A stretch of 34,275 nt of DNA from Thiotrichales bacterium (GCA_016744475.1 JADGEH010000049.1:1-34275), one strand, 5' to 3'. Positions 16,836 through 26,002 are shown, counted from the first letter of the stretch. Notes: generated from the sequence alone by a model not told the origin. Numbers and translations: made by a program.

Positions 16836-18061
16836 TTAGGCAAAATATTTATCCATCAATGCAGCGGTGGTTTGCTCGGCGGTTTCTAGCATGTTGGTTT
16901 GTTGTTCGAGTAGCGCATTGATTTCGGCGACACGGGTGGCGAATTGGGTTTGGAGTTTGAGTGGTGGAATTGGTACAGGTAATTTTTTCAACTGTCCCAT
17001 ATTAATATAGCTAAAGTACATCATTTATAGGCTTGCGATATAGCCAAACCCAAGACTGCCCGTCCTTGAAGGACTGGCAGTCTTAACAACTGATGTAATT
17101 TTGCTATACTGGCTAGGTTAGTTGTTTGTTTTGCACTTTTCAGAAAATACATTTTTGCACCAGATGTAAGCAAATATTTTGCAAAAAATAAAGGGTTCAG
17201 CTTTTTCTGATTTACCCTCACCCTAAAAACATGATTTTGATGGATGCAATTAGGCATATCTTTTTCCAGCATCGCACCACGTCCTAATTTATCGTAATCA
17301 CCACCTTCTGTTAAAAGTACATCTGATTTTTTCAATGCGTATTTTTCTAGGTCAGAGGGTAATGCTTCAATTGTTTTAATTTCTGATAAATCAAGAAAAC
17401 CATCTTGCACATTTGCAACTCGAACATAAGGCACTATGACCGTTTTTTTATCCTTAAACTTTCTGCCTTTAGTAACTCCAGAAACAACATCTGCCAGATC
17501 ATCCAATAATTGAAATTTGGCTTTAATCGGATCACCAAACATCTCCACAAACAAAGCGGGAATCATGGCGCGGGTGGTGGCGATGGCTTCGCGGCGTAGG
17601 CGTTGGATGCTGTGGGCATGGTTCAAAATGTCCACAATGCGGCGTTGTTCGGGGAGTGGGGGGAGGGGGATTTTTATCCCTAAAATTTGTTTGCTAGAAA
17701 TATGCTTAACTGTAACAAACGCTGTCGCTGCATGAATTTCTAGCAATTTACGTTGTAAACCATAATAAATATATTCAGGAATGACAGCATCAGAAAAATT
17801 TCTAAGCCTGCAAACACGTTGGTTTAATAAAGACTTTGCTCCTTTCCATTGATGACATTTGAAATCACCATCCATTCCGATTAGGTAATCACCTCTATTA
17901 ACAACAAATTCATCACGATAATCACCGCAATAATTTATTACGGTTTTTTGTTTGTCTAAATCTCTTATTCTAATTAGTGGTATTCCATTTTCTTCACAAA
18001 AAAACTCTGTTTTGAATGCAAAACCGTTTTGAACTTCTAAAATTTCTTTTAATTCAATCAT
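16836..18061 (-). pseudogene. hsdS: Type I specificity subunit HsdS, interrupted by a 99-bp MITE
   Basis: Residues from MIELKEILEVQNGFAFKTEFF through a first target-recognition domain, the conserved IPLPPLPEQRRIVDILNHAHSI coiled coil, and a second recognition domain starting LLDDLADVVSGVTKGR. The frame then enters the MITE at 17106 and stops at 17021. The remaining 60 or so residues (LPVPIPPLKLQTQFATRVAEI, coiled coil, MDKYFA) continue after the element in another frame. Removing 101 bp (element plus one TA) rejoins the frame as TTNLASINMGQLKKLP and gives a 374-residue HsdS, a normal length. As it stands, the product lacks its second conserved helix. A nested-palindrome unit precedes the gene. 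Confidence 0.9.
17006..17108 (-). mobile_element. 99-bp MITE, copy 1, inside hsdS
   Basis: The element is 17008-17106, flanked by TA at 17006-17007 and 17107-17108. Its ends TAGCAAAATTACATCA / TGATGTACTTTAGCTA are imperfect inverted repeats, and it contains the internal hairpin AAGACTGCCAGTCC... . It is identical to the copy at 23883-23981. Confidence 0.95.
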
Positions 18062-18082
18062 GTCTTAAATTATTTTTTGACA

Positions 18083-18273
18083 GCCCCAACGGGGCGAAAT
18101 TTATATAGCCTAGGGCAACGCCCTAGGACACGGAATGAGTGAAACCCAAGCCCTGAAAGGGCGAATTAAAATCTATCTTAACCCTGTTAATACGCCCCTT
18201 CAGGGCTACTAATCACAGAAACATTTTCCCTAGGGCGCTGCCCTAGGCTGTATAAATAACGCCCCTTTGGGGC
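18083..18273. repeat. Second full nested-palindrome (REP/BIME-like) unit
   Basis: It has the same order of small palindromes as 16645-16830 (GCCCCAACGGGGC first, GCCCCTTTGGGGC last), with diverged spacers. It fills the gap between the DUF1828 gene and hsdS. Confidence 0.88.
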
Positions 18274-18280
18274 TAACCAA

Positions 18281-19063
18281 CTAATGCACCGCCGCCACAC
18301 CACGCATGGTTTTAACTTGCTCAGCAATATGCAACTTAAACTCTTTTTCCATATCCTGATAAGTCAAAAGTTTATCAGTGTGATAACCCGCACGGGCAAA
18401 TTTCACTTTGCCAATTTTGTCGATGCTTTCCACCACCGCTAAAATACGCAAAGGTACGTTATTCATTTTTGCATCGTACCAAGCCAGTTCTGCATCGCTT
18501 AAGCGTTCTGAAGTAGACGCGGCAAAAATAGCAATCGGGGTATCGGTTAGAAAGTAGGCATCGGCTTTGATTTGTTCGCTACTATCAACAGGGACATCAA
18601 ACTGCATTTCAACCTCTGTGCTGGCTTGCACTTCTTCTAATGCGGTCATCACCGCTTGTTTGAAGCCTGATAAATCATAGCGTTTTGAAGATGCAGATAA
18701 GCCCTGCATTTGTAAAGCGGCTTGAATGAGTTGAAAAATGTTTTTGCTTAAGTTTTTCTCAGTAGAAAAACAAAATAGTCGCTGTGCCTCATCATCCCAA
18801 TGAATGCCATGCAGTTGCTTTAGGCTAGGCAATAAAACACCTGTGCGCTTGTTGTCTAAATCATAGCCTTCAAACATTAAACGAGTCGCAGTTTCGCCAT
18901 TATCATCTAGTTGCAATCGTTCATCTTGTTCAGTGATAAAAATCACAATTGGATCACCATCGTCATAGGCAAAAGGCGACACCACAATCAAAGTCTCCGC
19001 TTGTTGCGATACTTTGTAAGTGCTGTCTAATGCGTTACTGAGTGCAGATGAATTTATCACCAT
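18281..19063 (-). CDS. DUF1828/DUF1829 domain protein
   Basis: The 260-residue protein has in its N-terminal third DGDPIVIFITEQDERLQLDDNGETATRLMFEGYDL, the DUF1828 pattern. The C-terminal part (KADAYFLTDTPIAIFAASTSERLSDAELAWYDAKM) fits DUF1829. Function is unknown; such proteins are often found near restriction or toxin-antitoxin genes and in mobile regions. It follows the SecB-like gene by 31 bp on the same strand, so it may be a fourth gene of the TAC operon. Its ribosome site (ACAGGAACTT) is partly held in a 7-bp hairpin. Confidence 0.75.
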   Translation of the reverse strand: MVINSSALSNALDSTYKVSQQAETLIVVSPFAYDDGDPIVIFITEQDERLQLDDNGETATRLMFEGYDLDNKRTGVLLPSLKQLHGIHWDDEAQRLFCFSTEKNLSKNIFQLIQAALQMQGLSASSKRYDLSGFKQAVMTALEEVQASTEVEMQFDVPVDSSEQIKADAYFLTDTPIAIFAASTSERLSDAELAWYDAKMNNVPLRILAVVESIDKIGKVKFARAGYHTDKLLTYQDMEKEFKLHIAEQVKTMRGVAAVH

Positions 19064-19068
19064 AAGTT

Positions 19069-19086
19069 CCTGTCTGTGAAGACAGG
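19069..19086 (-). promoter_or_regulatory. Hairpin overlapping the ribosome site of the DUF1828 gene
   Basis: CCTGTCT / AGACAGG, 7-bp stem and 4-base loop, read on the minus strand just before AACTTATG. The 3' arm contains the AGG of the ribosome site, so it could limit translation. Confidence 0.5.
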
Positions 19087-19094
19087 TATATGTT

Positions 19095-19601
19095 TTAATC
19101 TTGCTCTTTAGATTTTTTCTTAGGAATTTTATATAAAGGGACGGGAATTATCGGTAAACCAACACGGTTGCATGTGCTGTGTACATATTCTCTCCAATAA
19201 GGCCACACATGATAGCCTATATTGTATTGTGTAAATTCTTCTAAGGCTTCTTCATCAAGTTCACCTGTTAGATAATAAGCAGCAATAAAAGTTGCAGTAA
19301 TTTCAAGATGTACGGTTTTTTCAGTTGATTTTAATTCAGCCTCATTAATGAGTCTAACGCCTGCTTCAAACTCAAAGCGCATCATTTTTTTAGGTGATTG
19401 GTTATCATTATCTTGATTTTCTTCTTCTGAAAATTCTAATTGACGGAAATTACCATTTGCACCACTACGGTATTGAGGGACTAAGGTATCAGAATGAAAT
19501 TGTGGGACAAAATCAGGGTGAAGTTTGATGTTGCTATTGCTTAAATAAATACCTTCAATAAGCAATAAATCTGTTGCTCGATTAAGTGCTTTTTTATCCA
19601 T
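19095..19601 (-). CDS. SecB-like chaperone of a toxin-antitoxin-chaperone (TAC) module
   Basis: The 168-residue protein has a central beta region (VHLEITATFIAAYYLTGE), then EEALEEFTQYNIGYHVWPYWREYVHSTCNRVGLPIIPVP. This has the SecB pattern of an alpha/beta chaperone, with the conserved WPY.RE segment and the hydrophobic end of the substrate groove. In TAC systems (type example: the HigB1-HigA1-SecB of Mycobacterium tuberculosis) such a chaperone folds and protects the antitoxin. It is third in the operon, 12 bp after the antitoxin, as in known TACs. A general export SecB is the alternative, but the context argues against it. Confidence 0.82.
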   Translation of the reverse strand: MDKKALNRATDLLLIEGIYLSNSNIKLHPDFVPQFHSDTLVPQYRSGANGNFRQLEFSEEENQDNDNQSPKKMMRFEFEAGVRLINEAELKSTEKTVHLEITATFIAAYYLTGELDEEALEEFTQYNIGYHVWPYWREYVHSTCNRVGLPIIPVPLYKIPKKKSKEQD

Positions 19602-19613
19602 ATTGATTTAGGT

Positions 19614-20006
19614 TTATGCTGCTTTACCCCAGCATGAGCTAGGGTAAATTACATTTTCTGTCATTTTGTATTTATGTTCTGTTGATGTGCGCGGATTAAA
19701 TGAAACAACTGTTTCATCAACATCCCATTCAGCCTCATCATCCGCAATGCTAAAAGAAGGTTTAACACCTAATGCAAAACAAATATCAGACAGAGTACGC
19801 AAAGTCATATTGCGAGAACCATTTAGCAATTGTGTAATATGAGCTTTAGATTTCTGCATTGCTTGTGCAAGCTCTGCTTTGTTCATATTTTTTTCTTCTA
19901 AAATGCGCCAAATGTCTTCAGTCACTTCAAGAATAAGTGATTCTTGTGCAGTTAATTTTGCATTTTCAGCAGATTCATTATTCCATGCGTCTAAAAAGTC
20001 AGACAT
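19614..20006 (-). CDS. Xre/HigA-type antitoxin with C-terminal extension (TAC module)
   Basis: The 130-residue protein has a helix-turn-helix at about residues 40-78 (NKAELAQAMQKSKAHITQLLNGSRNMTLRTLSDICFAL). Beyond the domain it has an acidic linker and a 40-residue tail ending YKMTENVIYPSSCWGKAA. In TAC antitoxins a short C-terminal tail with aromatic residues (chaperone-addiction region) makes the antitoxin dependent on the SecB-like partner; this tail is a candidate. It starts 1 base after the toxin stop. It probably represses the operon through the dyad at 20439-20456. Confidence 0.85.
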   Translation of the reverse strand: MSDFLDAWNNESAENAKLTAQESLILEVTEDIWRILEEKNMNKAELAQAMQKSKAHITQLLNGSRNMTLRTLSDICFALGVKPSFSIADDEAEWDVDETVVSFNPRTSTEHKYKMTENVIYPSSCWGKAA

Positions 20007-20007
20007 T

Positions 20008-20400
20008 TTAATTTTCCTCGATTGTACGCCAATTACTAATAACTTTATCTGTATCTAATTTAGATAATTTTTTTTGATTCTTGTAAGCATAATGACTGAT
20101 ATAAAAAACGCTTTTATGTTTTTTTGAAAACCAACCATAGGCACGAACTTTTGTACATAATTTAATGGCATAAAACTTACTATTATTAGGTAATTTGCCT
20201 TCATCATTAAAATGTTCACGGTTACGAATAACACCAACATCAGCTAATTGGTCACGCCTTGCCTTCATTTGGGCATAACAGGTGTTTTGTTTGTGAGTAT
20301 CAATATGTTCAAGAGCTTCATTCCAGCTTGGAGTCGGCTCGTTTTCTGGACTCTCTTCGCAATGCCTGATGGTTAGCTTTTTGCCTTTGTATTCTTGCAT
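20008..20400 (-). CDS. RelE/HigB-like toxin (TAC module)
   Basis: The 130-residue protein has a basic C-terminal domain KFYAIKLCTKVRAYGWFSKKHKSVFYISHYAYKNQKKLSK that fits HigB/RelE-superfamily mRNA interferases. I cannot fix the exact subfamily. It is first in a toxin-antitoxin-chaperone operon, the usual order for HigBA and TAC loci. It has a clear promoter of its own upstream. The frame is intact, unlike most other genes of the island. Confidence 0.75.
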   Translation of the reverse strand: MQEYKGKKLTIRHCEESPENEPTPSWNEALEHIDTHKQNTCYAQMKARRDQLADVGVIRNREHFNDEGKLPNNSKFYAIKLCTKVRAYGWFSKKHKSVFYISHYAYKNQKKLSKLDTDKVISNWRTIEEN

Positions 20401-20429
20401 AGTTGTATCGTGTTATCATGTTGCTAGTT

Positions 20430-20458
20430 AATATATATGTAAACTAGCTGGTTTACAA
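20430..20458 (-). promoter_or_regulatory. Promoter with operator dyad for the TAC operon
   Basis: On the minus strand TTGTAA (-35) and TATATT (-10) are 17 bp apart, ending about 30 bases before the toxin start. The dyad GTAAAC / GTTTAC (20439-20456) overlaps the -35 box and the spacer, the right place for autorepression by the antitoxin. Confidence 0.7.
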
Positions 20459-20470
20459 TATATGATAATT

Positions 20471-22582
20471 TCATGCCAAAAACACCGCCCGATTCATTTC
20501 TTCCAACATCGCCACCAGTCGCGCCTCGCTGCCAAAGGCTTCGACGGCTTTCCACTTGCCGCCGCGATTTTTCAGTGCGGGAAAAAAGTCAATATCGAAA
20601 TAGTCCAGTTCAAAACTTTCCAGCGTGTCGGCGTTGGCTTTGATTTGTTCGCCGATGATGTTGAGCCATTGGCGTTGTTCGGCGTTGAGTTCATCATCAT
20701 GGCTTAAACGCCATGCTTCAAATTTGCTGTGGATTTGGTTTTGTTGCGCTTGTGCGGGTTCGGTGAATTGCATGTTGCCGTCGGCATCCAGTGTCACCCA
20801 TTGGCGCGTGGTGGGGTCGATGTGGTCGTCAACATCTAAAGTCAGCAGTTTGCGCGGTTGGTATGGTTTTTTAGTTTTTGGCTCACGAATGACTAAGGCT
20901 GTGCCGTCGGCGTAGTCTTCAGCATCGCCGTGTAGCTCGGTGACACCGATAAAGTCGAACATGGTGAAAACGGGTTTGTTTTTAGCTTTTCTTGCGCCAC
21001 GTCCGCGTATTTGGCGGTAGAGAATCGCCGATTCTGTGTAACGCGCAAACACAAGGTTTTTCACATCGGGATAGTCAAAGCCTGTGTCCAACATGTTGAC
21101 GGATACCAGAATTTGCGGGAAGGCTTCTTTTTTGAAGCGTTTGATGCGTGTGCCGCTGTCACTGGTGTCTTGCTCTGCACCTAAACCAGACACCACATAA
21201 TCGGCATAGCGGGTTTCGGGGCTGGGTTTGTGGTCGGCAAAGTGTTCATCAAACAGTCGCGCAAGGGTTTCGGCATGGCGTTTGGTGACAGCAAACACGA
21301 TGGTTTTGCCAAGTAGGGGCTTGCGTTGGTTGCCGTGCTGGTCGGCATAGCCTTGTTCCATCACTTGCCGAAATTCTCGCACCATTGCGCGGTTGCGTTC
21401 GGGGATGGTGTATTTGCGTTCTAAGGATTTGGGGTCAACCAGTATTTTGTCTTGTCCGTCAAACGCGGCTTCGAGTTCGGCGCAGTCAGTGTCGTTGAGA
21501 TTTGTCCAGTCGATTTCTGTGCGTTTGACTTCAAATTCTCCATCGCTGGCGGTTTTGACGGTTTGCGCTTGGTAGATTTGATAGGGCACTAAAAAGCCGT
21601 CTTCAATCGCTTCTTTCATGCCGTAGCGGAATGTGGGCTTGTCTAGTTCAAAAAAGCGTAAGGTGTCGCGTACAGCGGCTTGGTCTTCGTCGTCACCAAA
21701 CTCGGCATGTGAGACACAGGGCGTTGCGGTTAAGCCGATTTTGATGCCGTCAAAGTGGTTTAAGATGCCGCTCCATTTGCCGTAAATGCTGCGGTGGCAT
21801 TCATCTGTGATGATTAAATCAAAGTAGCCTGATGAATAATCACGATAAATTTGAATCATGCTTTGCAGGGTGGTGATGGTGATGATTTTTTCATCTTGGA
21901 AGCGACCTTTGCGCAGCACGTAAGAGGGATAATCGCGCAAGTAGTCGGCAAAGGCTTCGCCTGTTTGGTTGGCAAGCGTGATTCTGTCCACCAGAAACAA
22001 AGCACGGGTGATCACGCCTGCATCAAATAGGCGTTTGAGTAATGCGCCTGCGGTGCGAGTTTTGCCCGTGCCTGTCGCCATTTCCACCAGTGATTTGCGC
22101 CGTCCTTGCTGGATGTTTTCGCATAGCGCGTTGATGCAGTGAATTTGGTAGTCGCGCCCGTTGCCGCCTGCAATGTCGGTATCAATGGGAATAGTCAGCG
22201 GGTCACGGCGTTGGCTTAGACTGGCAGCGCGGCGTTCTAAATCAGTTTGCGAGAAAAAGGTTTTGACGGGGTGCGGATGCGCTTGGTTGCGGTATTCCCA
22301 GAATAAGATTTCTTCGCCATTGGCAAGGAAAATATAGGGGACGTTGAGTTGTTCGGCGTAAGCCTTGGCTTGGTCTTGCGCGTCGGCGGCGTTGATGCTG
22401 GATTTTTTCGCTTCAATCACTGCCAAGCTGCGCCCGTAGCGGTCACACAAAACATAGTCCGATCTGCTGTTATCAGGCAAAGCATATTCAAAGCGCACGG
22501 CGTTGTGGTCGGTAACATTCTAGCCGACGCTTTGGAGTTGTTCATCTATGACGACACGGGCAAAGGCTTCGTTTTTGTGCAT
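20471..22582 (-). pseudogene. hsdR: Type I restriction subunit HsdR with an early amber codon
   Basis: From ATG 22582 the frame reads MHKNEAFARVVIDEQLQSVG and then TAG (22520-22522) where the family has Trp (GW), followed without shift by NVTDHNAVRFEYALPD. The rest (about 675 residues from GTG 22498) is intact: nuclease region DYVLCDRYGRSLAVIEAKKS, Walker A ATGTGKTRT, DECHRS, GLTATP and QIRGRGARK helicase motifs. This is the ATP-dependent translocase and endonuclease of the type I system. Unless a tRNA suppresses the amber or GTG 22498 is used as a start, the enzyme is lost or shortened by 28 residues. It is the most upstream gene of the minus-strand cluster. Confidence 0.85.
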
Positions 22583-22779
22583 GGCTGATTCTCTGTTTTT
22601 GTGAGTGGATTGAAAATTTACCACAGAGGGCACGGAGGAACACCGAGTTTTTGATCTTTGTATCAGTGAAACTTTGTGCCTTTATGTGGTAAAAATTTTC
22701 TATTCTCAGGCAAAAATCTTAGTGAATGCAACAAAGTAGGATAAAATCTAAACATCACATATTTTATGGGAGAATCAGT

Positions 22780-25040
22780 ATGAAGAAAGAAATACGCCCT
22801 GAACAAAAAATTTTTTCAGAGTTAGAGAAACTTTGCTCATCAAAAGGCTATCTTCACGTAATTGCCTATTTTTGTTACCGAGATAACAATATAAAGTATG
22901 AGGATAAAATTTCAATTGATGAGGCTCTATCTCAGTATTCACCGAAAAGGCTTTTGCGTAACGAAATATCTACCCTAATTGCTTTTGTGTGTAAAAATGA
23001 GATTAATACAGAGTTACCTTCACCCTATTTGATTCAAAAATATATAGACGACACAGAAAAATTGCTAGAAGAGTTACATCATGCTGTTGTCCAGCCTGCA
23101 ATGGACTCGATATATAACAAAAAAACCCAAGAAATAAACCACTCGGTGTTACGAAGTGGAAAAATGTTGCGTGAAGCAATTTTCTATGGAAGCGAGTCAG
23201 CTCATGAATTTCAGTATAGAGACTTGTCTCAACTAAAGTATGAGAAAGATAATGATTGGTTAGTCAATACAAAAGGATTTTCAATCCAGCAAGCCTGTGA
23301 TATTGCTTCTGCAATACAGAAGATACAAAATAACAAAATTAATAATTTAATATCCAAAAAACTATCAATAGATATTAATAAATTAACTTTTTTACCTATC
23401 CATATATTTTCTGTTGATGAAATTTCTTTAGAAAGTAAAGTTGAGCCTTCAATTGTAAAAAACTTTATTCAAGCATTTGTAAATCCAGACAATAAATCTA
23501 TACAAGAGTTTTCAGCAATTGGTGACTTTAACCCAATAAATGCTTACCCAATTGTAAAAATATCAGAAACTGAATTTGTGCTTTTTCAGCCTTATAATTT
23601 AGCGGAAGCTTTATATGAGACACCTTCTTTTTGGATGTTGTCTGATAAGCTATACCAAGATAAAGCAGGAATTAACAAAGGTGAGTTTGTAGAGAGCTTT
23701 TCCCAAAAAAGATTAGAACATATTTTTGGAAAAGACAGGGTTTTTTCAAATATTAATATTCATAAAAATAAATCAACAAAAATCTCTGAAATAGATATAT
23801 TAGTCACCTTCGCTAATCGAGCAATTGTTTTACAGGCTAAAGCAAAAAAACTAACGATTAAAGCGCGTCAAGGTGATGACTATAGCAAAATTACATCAGT
23901 TGTTAAGACTGCCAGTCCTTCAAGGACGGGCAGTCTTGGGTTTGGCTATATCGCAAGCCTATAAATGATGTACTTTAGCTATATACGCTTCGTAATGATT
24001 TTAAGAAAGCCATCCAAGATGCTTATGATCAAGGTTTAAAATGTGCTAAGTCTTTACAGGATAAAAACGTTCGTTTTTTTGATTCCCAAAAACAGGAACT
24101 AAAACTGAGGCGACAATATAAAGAAATTTATATTTTTTGTATTGTTTCTGAGCATTACCCCTCATTAGGTTTTCAGGCAAGAGATTTTTTACAATATGAA
24201 ACCAGTGAAATATTGATGCCTCCATTAGTAATGGATGTGTTTTCTCTTGATGTTATGACAGAAATGCTTGATTCACCCCTGCATTTTATGAACTATATTA
24301 ATAAGCGCGTTCTTTATCATGAAAGAATCTTTGCTGAACGTGAATTAACGATTCTTTCTTATCATTTAACCCATAATTTATGGCTAGAAGATGATGATGA
24401 AAGTTCACATATTAGTTTATCGGATGATCTGGCGGTTGACTTAGATATTGCCATGTTGGCTAGAAGAGACAATGCGCCAGCATCTGATACACCAAAAGGC
24501 ATTTTGACTGAGTACAAAAACACTTTCTTTGATTTCATAATAAAAGATATAGAACGGATGGAAAACCCATCTACAATTGAGCTAGGTTTTTTTCTATTGT
24601 CTATTAGTGGAGATACAATAGATTATCTAAATAATGGAATACAAAAATTACTAACTCTGCATTCTCATGATAATAAACATCATGATTTATCAATAATACT
24701 TTCAAATAATCAGGCTGGACTTACAATTCATTGCAATCCTTACAAAGGTTCTGACGCAGCGGCTTTTCTGGAAAAACATTGTGAGATAAAGAAATATCAA
24801 TCAAAGTCAAATTTATGGTTTGGGCTTAGTATTAACCCAAACAACGGTAAAGTAAGATTTGGCTGCAACTTAAATTATCAGTGGCAATCATCAGAACAAA
24901 TGGAAATTATTGCTAAAAGCTTTTTATCGCCAAAATCTATTGAATTTAATAAGAATATTTATGGTAAAAAGATAGGAAGAAATGAAAAGTGTCCATGTGG
25001 TAGTGGTAAAAAATATAAAAAATGTTGTCTTGTCGATTAA
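22780..25040 (+). pseudogene. Nuclease-like (PD-(D/E)XK, Mrr-type) protein with SEC-C tail, interrupted by a 99-bp MITE
   Basis: Start chosen at ATG 22780 behind GGGAGA. Excising the MITE with one TA joins ARQGDDYTLRNDFKK and yields about 737 residues. An N-terminal region of unknown type is followed by GEFVESFSQKRLEHIF, then EIDILVTFANRAIVLQAKAKK: D followed by QxK, as in Mrr-type PD-(D/E)XK nucleases. The far C-terminus is a SEC-C zinc knuckle, GRNEKCPCGSGKKYKKCC. The element lies about 20 residues after the QxK motif. I do not recognise the full architecture. It has clearly lower GC than its neighbours, and with its place in a restriction island a defence nuclease is a reasonable guess. 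The present product ends at 23964. Confidence 0.8.
23881..23983 (+). mobile_element. 99-bp MITE, copy 2, inside the nuclease-like gene
   Basis: The element is 23883-23981 between TA at 23881-23882 and 23982-23983. It is base-for-base the same as copy 1 (opposite orientation), so both insertions are recent. Confidence 0.95.
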
Positions 25041-25814
25041 CCGATTTTTCCGTGCTTTGATGACGGCTAAGGCTTCGCCTTTGAGGGGAATTGCGCGTCT
25101 TTCGCCATTCTTGGTGCGTTGCAAAGTGATTCGCTCACGCTTGAAGTCGATAGCTTGCCAAGTCAGGTTTAGAATTTCACCTTGGCGCATTCCTGTATGC
25201 AATGCCAGAATGGTGATCGGATACAGCGCGGGATTGTTTGAGCTTTTGCAGGCATCCAGCAAAGCGATTTTTTCCTGTTCATCAAGAAAGCGGACGCGCC
25301 CTTGTGACTCAGGTGGCTTGCGGATTTTACTGACGGGGTTTTCATCCAACCATTGCCAATCTTGAACGGCTACACTGCAAGCATGAGATAAAGCGGCTAA
25401 ATAGCGGGTGACAGTTGCAGCACTGCGTTTTTCGCTTTGATGCGTTGCACCTGATGCTAATTTATCGCGGCGTTCTGAGATTAAAGCAGGGTTTAGATTT
25501 GCGAGGGTATAATCACCAATTTCACCACGCCACCATTGCAACTGACTAGCTTGGATTTTTTGCCATTCGGGTGATTTGTTGGGTAAAACGTCTTTGATGT
25601 AGCGATCTATCAAATCAGCAACAGTACGCTTTTTGGTTTCTGTGGTTTTGAAGTGGCGACCTTCTTCCATAGCGGCTTCAGTTTGACGCGCCCATTTTGC
25701 GGCATCCGTTTTGCGCTTGAAGGTTGCAGATTGTGAGGGATAGCCTTTTTTGCGGATAAGTACGCAATAACGCTTTTCACCATTTGCTGTAGTACGTTCT
25801 TGAATGTTTGCCAT
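25041..25814 (-). pseudogene. Tyrosine recombinase (island integrase), C-terminally truncated
   Basis: The start at 25814 (MANIQERTTANGEKRYCV) follows GGAG. An arm-binding/SAM-like N-terminal part (DLIDRYIKDVLP, TVTRYLAALSHACSVAVQDW) leads into the catalytic domain with the first Arg (ALHTGMRQGEIL) and IPLKGEALAVIKARK. Homology stops there, exactly where the stop region of the convergent SEC-C gene begins; the frame runs on to 24924 with unrelated residues. The HxxR and the nucleophilic Tyr are missing, about 100 residues. It lies beside tRNA-Leu, so it is the integrase that brought the island in, now inactive. Confidence 0.9.
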
Positions 25815-25836
25815 TGTGATTGCTCCGTTTTTTGAA

Positions 25837-25854
25837 GTGCAACAAAAGTGCAAC
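25837..25854. promoter_or_regulatory. GTGCAAC repeats, candidate integrase arm sites (right)
   Basis: GTGCAAC at 25837-25843 and 25848-25854, 11-bp spacing, directly upstream of the integrase start and 63 bp inside the right att repeat. They match the pair at the left end. Confidence 0.55.
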
Positions 25855-25916
25855 AGGGAGTATCACTGGCAACAAAGCAATTGCTTACTGCTTTATCTAA
25901 GTCATTGATTTTAATA

Positions 25917-25973
25917 TGTACCGAGGGTCGGACTCGAACCGACACGGTGTTGCCACCACCAGATTTTGAGTCT
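25917..25973. other. Right attachment site within tRNA-Leu
   Basis: Identical to 13615-13671. It covers the tRNA from the anticodon loop to the 3' end. Confidence 0.9.
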
Positions 25974-26002
25974 GGCGCGTCTACCAGTTTCGCCACCCCG
26001 GC
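25919..26002 (-). tRNA. tRNA-Leu (anticodon CAA)
   Basis: 84 nt. Acceptor GCCGGGG pairs with CCTCGGT with wobble pairs; the D-arm has TGGCGAAACTGGTAGACGC; the anticodon stem CCAGA/TCTGG holds loop CTCAAAA (anticodon CAA). A long variable arm (GGTGGCAACACC) marks a class II tRNA, and the T-arm has GTCGGTTCGAGTCCGAC. No CCA is encoded (CAT follows the discriminator A). Confidence 0.95.

Larger units (their letters stand above)
13615..25973. mobile_element. Integrated genomic island in tRNA-Leu (about 12.4 kb)
   Basis: The island is bounded by a 57-bp direct repeat of the 3' part of tRNA-Leu(CAA): 13615-13671 on the left and 25917-25973 within the intact tRNA on the right. A tyrosine integrase lies right beside the tRNA, oriented away from it. 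The content is accessory throughout: type I restriction-modification, toxin-antitoxin-chaperone, Y1 transposase, a nuclease-like gene. Flanking thiG and ExbD/hom are core genes. The integrase has lost its C-terminus, so the island is probably fixed. Confidence 0.88.
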
